A program made the position numbers and the translations under genes. Positions 17,187 through 24,337 of a stretch of DNA of 33,340 nucleotides are shown here, piece by piece (position 1 is the first letter of the stretch; every line of letters starts with the position of its first letter). Origin of the DNA: Desulfobacteraceae bacterium (GTDB taxonomy: Bacteria; Desulfobacterota; Desulfobacteria; Desulfobacterales; Desulfococcaceae); contig JAABRU010000069.1 of NCBI GenBank assembly GCA_011390755.1, positions 1-33,340 of the forward strand, in the 5' to 3' direction. The notes beneath the pieces were generated by a model. That model saw only the letters and a program-made list of their open reading frames with translations, did no database searches and was not told where the DNA came from.

Positions 17187-17331
17187 CAATGCCGTTTCCT
17201 TAAGACTCCCCTCCCCTGAGGGAGGGGCAGGGGGAGGGTGAAAACGGAGCATAAATTCAGACAGTTGCTATCCCCCTCCCCTAACCCCTCCCGCCAGGGA
17301 GGGGAACTTTTTGCTTAAGGAAACGGCATTG
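17187..17331. repeat. Element C: perfect 18-bp TIR, 10-bp direct repeat
   Basis: CAATGCCGTTTCCTTAAG (17187-17204) is perfectly inverted at 17314-17331. The 10-bp direct repeat GCTATAGACT flanks it (17177-17186, 17332-17341). The core has two GC-rich palindromes of the GAGGGAGGGG type, with G-tracts that could form a quadruplex near 17219-17238. Confidence 0.9.
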
Positions 17332-17504
17332 GCTATAGACTTCCGGAAGATACACCTGGCCGCCTCCCGGAAGTGTGCCGGTCACGGTCAATAAGGAATT
17401 CCTGCTGCTGTCCGCTTGTTACAGACCGCAGTTTTTATTCAGTGCGGAGCAAAACCTTATGAACAATGGTACGGTAATTATTTCTGATTTGCAGAGCATA
17501 AAAC

Positions 17505-17774
17505 ATGATGAATCGGTAAAAAGTCCAAATATCAAAAATCACTATTAATAAAATCAGAGTGTTAATATGTATCAAAACCTGATTTCCGAACTTTTTACGA
17601 GACCATCAAACATAAATTGAGCGGTTTTTTTCAGATAAAGCGACTGAATGTCCGATAAGCGGAATTTTGCCTGTTTTACGCCTTTCATCCGGCGGGTGAA
17701 AATCCGGAAACCGCTGGGCCCCTGATATTTCCGGCCGGAAATCATTTTCGGGTCTGAGAACCGCTCAATTTGGG
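17505..17774. repeat. Family F element inserted in E3 (F2)
   Basis: Ends AAATTGAGCGGTT and AACCGCTCAATTT are inverted. A 6-bp direct repeat TAAAAC flanks the insertion (17499-17504, 17775-17780), and joining across it restores the E1 sequence. F2 is itself interrupted near its left end by A3. F1 at the window start is a second copy. Confidence 0.82.
17507..17607 (+). repeat. Family A element, copy A3 (101 bp)
   Basis: Starts GATGAATCGGTAAAAAGTCC and ends TTTTTACGAGACCATC. The direct repeat AAACAT flanks it (17501-17506, 17608-17613). It lies in the left edge of F2, so it arrived last. Confidence 0.92.
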
Positions 17775-17926
17775 TAAAACTATAACTGACTGAAATTATT
17801 AAATCCGATTATCCCGTATTCGCTGCATAACCTGCTGAAATTATTAAATCCGATTTTTTTACCGAACTGTTGCTGAAAAGAATTTTCGGAAAATCCGTAC
17901 AGACTTTCCGGGTGGAAAACCGAATA

Positions 17927-18095
17927 TCAGCAGATCGAAAAGATTCTGTTTCCGGTCAGGGCAGTGCCTCCGCTTTCAGACTCCCCTCCCTGAGGGAGGG
18001 GCGGGGGAGAGGTGAAAATCAGCCTTTACCCCCCTCTCCCCGGCCCTCTCCCGCCCGGGGAGAGGGGGAAATTCAGGAAGTTTTCGATCTGCTGA
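17927..18095. repeat. Family K element with GC-rich core (K1)
   Basis: TCAGCAGATCGAAAA is inverted against TTTTCGATCTGCTGA. The core has two GC-rich palindromes like those in B and C. It ends 36 bp before the start of the cyclic-nucleotide-binding gene. Confidence 0.78.
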
Positions 18096-18131
18096 ATATA
18101 TATTGAATATCCGTAAGTAAAGGAAAAACGC

Positions 18132-19280
18132 ATGTCTGATTTGTTTCATTTCCTCAGAAGGGTTCCCTTTTTTGAATCAATACCCGATGCGGAAATCAGC
18201 ATTATTGCCGATGCCTGCCACAAACAGCATTTTGCCGCAGGTGATATTGTTTTTCACGAAGGGGAACCGGGGAATAATCTTTTTATTGTATTTGACGGCA
18301 GTGTGGAAATCTGGAAAAATTACAACACAGCCGGAAAAACTCTGCTTTCGGTTTACGGGCCGGGGCAGCTGTTCGGAGAGCTGGCCCTGATTGATTCTTC
18401 CCCCAGAAGTGCCACTGTTGTCGTCCGGCAGACATGTACGCTTCTTTCCATTGACCATGACGATTTTAATCTCATTACCCATTCCAATCCCATTTCCAAA
18501 TCCATCATGCGCTCCTTATCCGCAACCATCCGTAAAAGGACGGAAAGTTTCTCTCTGGGACTGCGCATCCGGGATCGGAAACTGGAAAAACTAAGTAAGG
18601 ATCTGAAAAAATTTCAGATTTCCAATACGGGGGAGCTGGGGGAGCGGGAAAAATTTGTCAGACAGACCCACCGGCAGTTCGGAAATCACCTGCGTCTCAT
18701 TGCAGATATGATGAATCTGCAGGCAGAGTATATTTCTGACAGCCGTACCCTGAATATGTTCCGGCGGAGCTGGAGCCGGGTCAACGCGCTGGCCCTGATA
18801 CATGAAACCATATCCCGAAAGACCTATGATATTTATATTGAGATGGATGCCTATATCCGCAGTATTGTCAAAAATATTCAGCATACCTTCCGCATCCGTG
18901 CAGAAGAGGTGCTTGTGGATATTACCGTAGAGGATATATCTCTTCATCCCGAAGAGGTTTTTCCCATCGGGCTGATTATCAATGAACTGCTGACCGGGCC
19001 TTTTATCGCTGCTTCTGAAGACAAAAGTTTTTCTCATATCCACATCAGTCTTGCGGATGCAGAAGATGAGGAAATAGAACTTACAGTAAACAATTTCAGC
19101 ACACTGATGACGGAAGAAAGTAATCTGAGCGATGCCGGAATTGCAGCTTCGGATCTGGTCAGAAGTCTGGTGGAAAATTATCTGGGCGGGCGGATGCAGA
19201 TTGACAGCAACGGGCATACCCGCTTTGTCATCCGTTTTATGCCCGGGAAAAGATATAAACAATCAAAGATGAGCCCGTAA
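18132..19280 (+). CDS. Cyclic-nucleotide-binding protein with a degenerate histidine-kinase module
   Basis: A 382-residue cytoplasmic protein. Residues 1-125 form a CRP-like cyclic-nucleotide domain with the phosphate-binding cassette FGELALIDSSPRSATVVV (about 82-99). Residues about 170-375 resemble the HisKA_2 type of histidine kinase: the phosphoacceptor helix reads THRQFGNHLRLIADMMNLQA (His near 180), and GLIINELLTG marks the N box. The second N-box Asn is replaced (INELLTGPF in place of INEL..NA) and the expected Gly-rich ATP loops read LTVNNFSTL, so ATP binding is doubtful. It may be a pseudokinase that passes a nucleotide signal to a partner. AAAGGA precedes the ATG. The last codons (from AAG at 19266) and the stop come from repeat A4; removing the insertion gives the ending NRKRR and a stop 2 nt before porG. 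Confidence 0.85.
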   Translation: MSDLFHFLRRVPFFESIPDAEISIIADACHKQHFAAGDIVFHEGEPGNNLFIVFDGSVEIWKNYNTAGKTLLSVYGPGQLFGELALIDSSPRSATVVVRQTCTLLSIDHDDFNLITHSNPISKSIMRSLSATIRKRTESFSLGLRIRDRKLEKLSKDLKKFQISNTGELGEREKFVRQTHRQFGNHLRLIADMMNLQAEYISDSRTLNMFRRSWSRVNALALIHETISRKTYDIYIEMDAYIRSIVKNIQHTFRIRAEEVLVDITVEDISLHPEEVFPIGLIINELLTGPFIAASEDKSFSHIHISLADAEDEEIELTVNNFSTLMTEESNLSDAGIAASDLVRSLVENYLGGRMQIDSNGHTRFVIRFMPGKRYKQSKMSP

Positions 19281-19368
19281 AAAGCCGGAAAATCAGGTTT
19301 TGATACACATTAATCTGCTGATTTTACTGACAGCGATTTTCAAACATCTGACTTTTTACCGATTCATC
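19268..19368 (-). repeat. Family A element, copy A4 (101 bp), itself interrupted
   Basis: Starts GATGAGCCCGTAAAAAGCC and ends GACTTTTTACCGATTCATC. Its left flank AATCAAA (19261-19267) matches not the base after 19368 but 19707-19713, after a second copy of CCGATTCATC (19697-19706). So element S was inserted at its right end. It supplies the stop of the upstream gene. Confidence 0.85.
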
Positions 19369-19408
19369 GATAGTGTCTCGTCAAGGTTTAACCGACGGGT
19401 TAAGCAAT

Positions 19409-19476
19409 CCTGTAAGGGCGTATTGCACACACCCCAAAGCCGTTCATGCCGGGCCTGTGCAATACGCCCCTGCAGG
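19409..19476. repeat. Family H palindrome (H1)
   Basis: CCTGTAAGGGCGTATTGCAC is inverted against GTGCAATACGCCCCTGCAGG. A second, diverged copy lies at 12125-12191 inside B4. Confidence 0.8.
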
Positions 19477-19477
19477 A

Positions 19478-19664
19478 GTAACTTACTCAAAAACGGCACC
19501 CTGATGCCATTTTGGAAACCTGGCATCTGTAATTTCAATAAGTTGAAGCTGATAAAATATAAAACTGCCATTTTTTGCTGAACAAAAGTATTCACTTTAA
19601 CCATTTAAATTTATTTTATTTTACCTGAATAAACATCAGGAAGGTGTCATTTTTGAGTAACTTA
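19478..19664. repeat. Element I, inverted repeat of about 187 bp
   Basis: TTACTCAAAAACGGCACC at the left is inverted against GGTGTCATTTTTGAGTAA at the right. AT-rich core without a gene. Confidence 0.65.
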
Positions 19665-19731
19665 ACCCCTCATTTTTAACGTTGACAGTGTACTACCCGA
19701 TTCATCAATCAAACAGAAAGAGAAGATAAAA

Positions 19732-20292
19732 ATGCAGGAAATCCGTTTTCACGGCAGAGGGGGGCAGGGAACTGTGCTGGCTTCTGTCGTACTGGCAAAG
19801 GCGTTTTTTACAGACGGACTGTATGTGCAGACCTTTCCGGTTTTCGGTGTGGAACGCCGCGGTGCACCGGTGGAAGCCTATCTGCGTCTGGATGACAAAA
19901 AAATCCTGATCCGCAGCAATGTTTACAAACCGGATCATGTGGTCGTGCAGGATGTCAAACTGCTCCATACTCTGGATGTAAGCAAAGGACTGAAACCCGG
20001 CGGATGGATTCTGCTGAACATGCCGGATTTTCCGCCGGATATATCGGCCCGGTTTTCCGATTACCGACTGGCTGCAGTGGATGCTTCGGGAATTGCCATG
20101 CACCATAAACTGGGGACCCGTACCCAGCCCATTATCAATACGGCCATGTGCGGGGCTTTTGCCAGGGTAATGGGAAAACCGTCTCTGGATGCGCTGGAAA
20201 AAGCTGTTTTTCAGGAAATACCGGTAAAGCAGAAAGAGAATTTTGAAGCGGCCAAAGCGGCCTATGAATCTGTAAAATACAGAGCAGAATAG
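19732..20292 (+). CDS. porG: Pyruvate/2-oxoacid:ferredoxin oxidoreductase gamma subunit, orphan
   Basis: A 186-residue gamma subunit of a 2-oxoacid:ferredoxin oxidoreductase, which converts pyruvate or a related acid plus CoA to acyl-CoA, CO2 and reduced ferredoxin. The family start EIRFHGRGGQGTVLAS and the segment FPVFGVERRGAPVEAY are intact, as is the terminal helix region. Length is normal. In four-subunit enzymes the gene is followed by porD, porA and porB; none is seen here, and the next 1.7 kb is a stack of repeats. The companion subunits may lie elsewhere or may have been separated by insertions. Before A4 and S arrived it would have been 2 nt downstream of the cyclic-nucleotide-binding gene. 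Pyruvate specificity is assumed, not shown. Confidence 0.85.
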   Translation: MQEIRFHGRGGQGTVLASVVLAKAFFTDGLYVQTFPVFGVERRGAPVEAYLRLDDKKILIRSNVYKPDHVVVQDVKLLHTLDVSKGLKPGGWILLNMPDFPPDISARFSDYRLAAVDASGIAMHHKLGTRTQPIINTAMCGAFARVMGKPSLDALEKAVFQEIPVKQKENFEAAKAAYESVKYRAE

Positions 20293-20498
20293 GTCTGCAA
20301 CGGCATTTTGCGGATAATTATCTGAAATAATTAATTTTCATCAGTTCAAAATTCCGCACAGCCGGTTATTATAACTCAAGTTGCCACCCAATGTCACTGA
20401 CTTAGGAAATTACGGGTAGCGGGTCAGACCGCTTGATTTTTATAACCACAGAGAACACAGGGTTTTCACAGGGAGGCACAGAGAAAAAACTCCCGGGG

Positions 20499-20605
20499 GC
20501 CCGGCAGGAAACAAATCCTCCGGAAATATCCTGCGGATAAACAGAAACCGTGCATTCCGTCCCCCGGTCAGATGAAACGGGGCGGTTATTTTCTGCTGAG
20601 TGCCT
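20499..20605 (-). repeat. Family N element, copy N3
   Basis: On the minus strand it starts GGCACTCAGCAGAAAATAAC and contains GGACGGAATGCACGG. It is inverted relative to N2 (20934-21041) and inserted in the ACCACAGAG-type repeat. Confidence 0.75.
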
Positions 20606-20650
20606 TCCTTTTACCCTCTGTGTCTTCTCTGTGTCCTCTGTGTTTTTATT

Positions 20651-20738
20651 AGACCTCCTGCAAAACTCATTTATTTCATTTTATGGATTTATAAAAACAA
20701 ACAGTTATAATGAGCAATTTTAGTTTTGCAGGAGGTCT
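20651..20738. repeat. Element P, 88-bp hairpin with perfect 17-bp TIR
   Basis: AGACCTCCTGCAAAACT (20651-20667) is perfectly inverted at 20722-20738. Flanks share ATT. It looks like a small MITE inserted in the AT-rich tail of the surrounding repeat. Confidence 0.82.
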
Positions 20739-20918
20739 ATTATTTTTTTACCGCAGAGAGGATTCTGTTTCCCAGTGACAGATCAGCGGATTTGACCGGC
20801 TGCCGAAATTACGGAGTGCCAAACTGAAAGTCCGGCAGTATTTTTCTGAATCATTTCAGTGTCCCGGACTTTCAGTTCGGGACTCCGGGCAGATTCTTTC
20901 CTTACGTCAGTGACATTG

Positions 20919-21131
20919 AGTTGCCACCTATAAGGCACTCAGCAAAAAATAACTGCTCCGTTTCATCTGAATAACAGACGGAATGCACAGTTTTGTTTAT
21001 CCCCCGGATATTTTCGGAGGATATATTTCTTGCCGGGTTCCTAAACGTAACCTGCTGATTTTTCGTTCCGGTAACTTTTGGGTATCCTGTAACTGCCTGA
21101 TTTTCGGTTGTCGTTTCAATAGGTGGCAACT
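20919..21131 (-). repeat. Family L element, copy L1, interrupted by N2
   Basis: Ends AGTTGCCACC and GGTGGCAACT are inverted. Without N2 the sequence aligns along its length with L2 at 30855-30940, sharing GAAAATCAG, CAGTT and CGAAAAATCAGCAG on the opposite strand. Confidence 0.75.
20934..21041 (+). repeat. Family N element, copy N2, inserted in L1
   Basis: Starts GGCACTCAGCAAAAAATAAC and ends CTTGCCGGGTTCC. A 3-bp direct repeat TAA flanks it (20931-20933, 21042-21044). Removing it with one TAA restores alignment to L2. Confidence 0.8.
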
Positions 21132-21333
21132 TGGACTAATAATCCGAATGAAGGGTTAAATCCGGTGCTGTAAAATCAGCCGCTTATGAAGTCAGTTCCG
21201 GAAGTCTGACTTTATAATACCCTGTTTTTACTTCATCTGAAGTTTCTGACTCTTCATTGGCATTAATAATAATACGAATGAAGAGTCGGAGGGTACAAGC
21301 CCGAAGGGCTGATAAGATTACAGAAAAAAATAC

Positions 21334-21410
21334 GGTAGTGGGTCAAATCGGTTGAATCCCCCTCCCGCCGGGGGAGGGGAATTTCAAATCAACCGGTTTT
21401 ACCCACTGCC
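21334..21410. repeat. Family B element, copy B2 (77 bp)
   Basis: Ends GGTAGTGGGTCAAATCGG and CCGGTTTTACCCACTGCC enclose a GC-rich palindrome. Flanks AAAAATAC and AAAAATAT match at 7 of 8 bases. Confidence 0.8.
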
Positions 21411-21616
21411 AAAAATATTTACAGAGAATCCCGGAAACCCGGAGGGGTGACATAATCATGTCGGACCTTCGGGATTGGTTTGCCCCTTGATTCGCATTAT
21501 AAAATTTTTTCCCGCAGCCGGATTGACATTTTTTTTCTTGTGCGGATTTTCCAATTATGGCATACTTTATGCTGATTCTGTATAGTATCATAATTCTTTA
21601 ATCTTATTAACAATGG

Positions 21617-21739
21617 TTTGGTAATCTTCTCTGATTTACAGGGCATAAAAATATAACTGTTTGAAATCATTAAATCTGAATATTTTGTTTGCGTTTTACA
21701 GCCTGCTGAAATTATTCAGTCCGAATTTTTTTTACCGAA
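21617..21739. repeat. Family E element, copy E2
   Basis: Starts TTTGGTAATCTTCTCTGATT and ends TTTTTTTTACCGAA, with the shared interior CAGGGCATAAAAATATAACT. Confidence 0.75.
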
Positions 21740-21854
21740 CTGCTGATTAAAAATCAGGAGAATATTCATCAGACCCCTTTATGAAAACAGTCAGGACACA
21801 GGGAGCAGGGGATTCCCTGTCCCCCGATTTCCGACCCTTTTTATATAAATAACA

Positions 21855-21943
21855 GGTAGTGGGTCAAACCGGTTGATTTGAAATTCCCCTCCCCCGGCGG
21901 GAGGGGTTGGGGGAGGGGGATTCAGGCGATCTGGCCCACTACC
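21855..21943. repeat. Family B element upstream of the Cache gene (B3, 89 bp)
   Basis: Ends GGTAGTGGGTCAAACCGG and GGCCCACTACC. Flanks AAATAACA and AAATAATA match at 7 of 8. G-tracts of 3, 4, 5 and 5 at 21899-21919 could form a G-quadruplex. It ends 34 bp before the start codon of the Cache gene. Confidence 0.82.
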
Positions 21944-21977
21944 AAATAATAAACTTAATAAAACAAGGAGGATAATT

Positions 21978-22481
21978 ATGAGAAAAAAAACTGCTGTGTT
22001 ACTTTGCTGTGTACTCCCTTTGATGATTTCAAATCAGGTCCGTGGGCAGTCAATAGAAATTACGCCGCAGCTGGTTGTGGAACATGTGAAAAAGGCAGTA
22101 AAATTAATTGAGGAGAAAGGGCCGGATATTGCTTTCCCGATCCTCAGTGATCCGGAAGGCGAATATATTGACGGAGACCTGTATGTTTTTACATATGATA
22201 TGGAGGGTACTATCATTCAGCATTTAAGACCCAAACTTGTGGGAAAAAACATGATGAACATAAAAGATAAAGAGGGAAAATGTCTGGCCTGTGACTTTCT
22301 CCGCATAGCCAAAGAAGAAGGGCAGGGCTGGTCTCAGTACTGGTGGCCCAGACCGGGAAGCGGTGAGCTTTCTGTGAAAGTAAGTTATATCATGAAAGTT
22401 CCCAACCATGAAATGTTTGTCGGTGTCGGAGTTTATGATATGAAAATAGAGGAAATCAAATCTCTTATGAAAAGCAAATAA
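21978..22481 (+). CDS. Secreted single-Cache sensor protein
   Basis: A 167-residue exported protein. Residues 1-24 form a signal peptide (basic MRKK, a hydrophobic run and a VRGQ end). The rest is a single Cache (sCache_2-like) ligand-binding domain: [62 protein letters not shown] and FVGVGVYD are the family blocks in order. A CLAC pair at about 95-98 could form a disulphide. It has no membrane anchor or output domain. AAGGAGG precedes the ATG. The next gene, a chemoreceptor, begins 1 nt after its stop, so the Cache protein probably binds the ligand in the periplasm and signals through that receptor. Confidence 0.85.
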   Translation: MRKKTAVLLCCVLPLMISNQVRGQSIEITPQLVVEHVKKAVKLIEEKGPDIAFPILSDPEGEYIDGDLYVFTYDMEGTIIQHLRPKLVGKNMMNIKDKEGKCLACDFLRIAKEEGQGWSQYWWPRPGSGELSVKVSYIMKVPNHEMFVGVGVYDMKIEEIKSLMKSK

Positions 22482-22482
22482 C

Positions 22483-24267
22483 ATGAAACAGTTTGCCGGA
22501 AAAAAAAAGAAATACAGGCTGAGCCTCATGGTGTCCGTACTTCCTGTTTTGGGATTTATGGCCTTACTGTCAATCTGGGCGGCAGACCTGTATGTCAGTT
22601 CCAGAGCGGACCGCGCTTTTATTATCGGTCAGCATGGAAGCGAAATTGCCTGGCAGCTTGCCGAACAGAGACTGCTGGAAACAGAGTATTTACATACCCT
22701 CCGCACAGAAACGCTGAAAAAAATTTCTCTCCAGTCACAAAAAATCAGGGAAATCCTTGAAAAACTGATGCTTCCGGATATACACCGGGATGTGTACAGC
22801 CTTATCTCGCAAATATCCGAAAAACTGAAATCACATCAGCTGATCTTCAGCAAAGCCGGAAATATAGCCCGCAAACTTGCGGACAGCAGAATAAATCTTC
22901 AGACCCATTTTGATTACAGTGACAATTATCTGAAAACAGCCATTGACAGCATTATTGAAGAGGAAACGCAGCTGACCATTTTGCAGGGACTTGATCTTCC
23001 TGAAAAAAAAATGGCATTAAGAAGCGGACTTAAAGAAATCCTGAGCTTCAATGCTTCGGTTATGCTGAATATGAATGAACTGCTGGCTTTCGGAGATACA
23101 GAGAAATTTGAGAAAAGGCAGGAAATTCTCAGAAAAAAAATGGACATCAGTCTGAATAACACACACGGAGTGCTGCTTTCTGTAAATGAGGACATCTATT
23201 CTGATTTGTGGGATAAAATAATCAGAGAATATGAAACCGTAACAGATATACAGAATGCGGTATATGAGCAGTGGAAAAATCTGAAAAAAATTCATTCGGA
23301 ATTGGAAAAAAGCAGCAGAGAATTAAAGGGAACGATTCAATTAACTGTAAACAAAGTAAAAAATGACATGAACACGATTAAACGGACCGGCTTTACAATC
23401 AGTACCGCAACAATCGTTTTTGCCGTTTTACTGCTGTCGCTTATCAGTTTTTTGCTTATCAGGTCAATAACAAATCTTCTCCGGCGGGTTGCTGCAGGAC
23501 TGAACCAGGTAACCGGACAGATAACAGATTCGTCCGCAAAGATTTTAAACACAAGTCAGCAGCTTTCAGAAGGAGCCTCCGGGCAGTCGGCAGCCATTGA
23601 ACAGACTTCCGCAGCGCTGGAACAGATATCCGCCATGACGAAACATAACGCGGACAATGCCGGTAATGCGGATATGCTGATGAAAGAAAGCAATTCAATT
23701 ATCGGAAAGGCCAATTCCTCTATGACCCGTCTTGCAGTATCTATGGAAAAAATATCCGATGCCAGTGAAAACACATCCAGAATTGTCAAAACAATAGATG
23801 AAATCGCTTTTCAGACCAACCTGCTGGCTCTGAATGCAGCCGTTGAGGCTGCAAGAGCAGGCGAAAGCGGAGCAGGGTTTGCGGTTGTGGCCGGTGAGGT
23901 ACGGAATCTTGCTATGAGGGCATCTGCTGCGGCAAAAAGCACGGCCGGATTAATTGAAAAAACTGTAACTCTGATTAAGGAGGGAGAAGAACATGTGAGC
24001 ACCTCTGTCCGGGGTTTTGAAAAAACAATTGAAAGTACGGCCGAAGTCGGAAATCTGCTCGCAGAAATTGCAACAGCCTCAAGGGAACAGGCACAGGGGA
24101 TTGAACAGGTAAACATCTCTGTATCCTCAATGGAAAAAATAATTTACCAGTTTGCAGGTCATAGCCGTGATTCACGGAATGAATCTGAGGGAATGAATAA
24201 TCAGATAGAGAAAATGAAGATAATGGTGGATGACCTTTTATCTCTTGTGGGGGGAGCAGGTCAGTGA
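22483..24267 (+). CDS. Methyl-accepting chemotaxis protein
   Basis: A 594-residue inner-membrane chemoreceptor. TM1 spans about 13-35 and TM2 about 302-327. The periplasmic part between them is helical with many charged heptads and no Cache fold is evident, which fits a receptor that reads a separate binding protein. The cytoplasmic part has no clear HAMP domain; it goes straight to the adaptation helices and to the highly conserved tip [20 protein letters not shown], followed by [13 protein letters not shown] (about 439-480), which contacts CheA and CheW. No C-terminal receptor-tethering pentapeptide is seen. It is coupled to the preceding Cache gene by a 1-nt gap. No che genes are in the window. 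Confidence 0.92.
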   Translation: MKQFAGKKKKYRLSLMVSVLPVLGFMALLSIWAADLYVSSRADRAFIIGQHGSEIAWQLAEQRLLETEYLHTLRTETLKKISLQSQKIREILEKLMLPDIHRDVYSLISQISEKLKSHQLIFSKAGNIARKLADSRINLQTHFDYSDNYLKTAIDSIIEEETQLTILQGLDLPEKKMALRSGLKEILSFNASVMLNMNELLAFGDTEKFEKRQEILRKKMDISLNNTHGVLLSVNEDIYSDLWDKIIREYETVTDIQNAVYEQWKNLKKIHSELEKSSRELKGTIQLTVNKVKNDMNTIKRTGFTISTATIVFAVLLLSLISFLLIRSITNLLRRVAAGLNQVTGQITDSSAKILNTSQQLSEGASGQSAAIEQTSAALEQISAMTKHNADNAGNADMLMKESNSIIGKANSSMTRLAVSMEKISDASENTSRIVKTIDEIAFQTNLLALNAAVEAARAGESGAGFAVVAGEVRNLAMRASAAAKSTAGLIEKTVTLIKEGEEHVSTSVRGFEKTIESTAEVGNLLAEIATASREQAQGIEQVNISVSSMEKIIYQFAGHSRDSRNESEGMNNQIEKMKIMVDDLLSLVGGAGQ

Positions 24268-24337
24268 GCAAAAAAGGCCCTTTCCCGGCGTGCTGCCCTA
24301 TTGTATTATTCACACGTTCCGCCAAAATCAGGATATA

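Larger units (their letters stand above)
17470..17866. repeat. Family E element interrupted by F2 and A3 (E3)
   Basis: The left part (ACGGTAATTATTTCTGATTT) and right part (TATAACTGACTGAAATTATT to TTTTTTACCGAA) together match the uninterrupted E1. The interruption lies between the two copies of TAAAAC. Confidence 0.8.
17064..18131. other. 1068-bp gap of stacked repeats
   Basis: No gene is supported. It holds element C, the interrupted E3 copy with F2 and A3 nested in it, and element K1. An open frame at 17870-18106 mostly translates K1 and is not a gene. Confidence 0.7.
19369..19696. repeat. Element S inserted in A4 (328 bp)
   Basis: Flanked by the 10-bp direct repeat CCGATTCATC (19359-19368, 19697-19706). 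The ends GATAGTGTCTCGTCAA and TTGACAGTGTACTAC are imperfect inverted repeats. It carries H1 and I. No convincing coding frame is present. Confidence 0.7.
19281..19731. other. 451-bp gap created by insertions
   Basis: It contains the rest of A4, element S and within S the palindromes H1 and I. Only the last 18 bases (19714-19731) look like original sequence, and they hold the porG ribosome binding site AGAGAAG. Confidence 0.7.
20389..20918. repeat. Element Q, 530 bp with 10-bp direct repeat
   Basis: TIRs CAATGTCACTGAC and GTCAGTGACATTG are perfect over 13 bp. AGTTGCCACC repeats on both sides (20379-20388, 20919-20928). The CAATG tip and 10-bp duplication are shared with element C. Inside are an ACCACAGAGAACACAG-type repeat (about 20450 and 20616-20646), N3 and P. 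Confidence 0.75.
20293..21977. other. 1685-bp gene-free repeat stack
   Basis: It holds elements Q (with N3 and P inside), L1 (with N2 inside), B2, E2 and B3. Stretches at about 21140-21325 and 21420-21610 show nothing recognisable. A frame at 20902-21129 on the minus strand only translates L1/N2. Confidence 0.7.

Noticed and set aside
17870..18106. 78-residue open frame before the cyclic-nucleotide-binding gene
   Set aside because: Most of it translates repeat K1, including its GC-rich palindromes.
20902..21129. 75-residue open frame on the minus strand
   Set aside because: It translates elements L1 and N2; a similar peptide arises from L2, which shows only that the repeat is shared.
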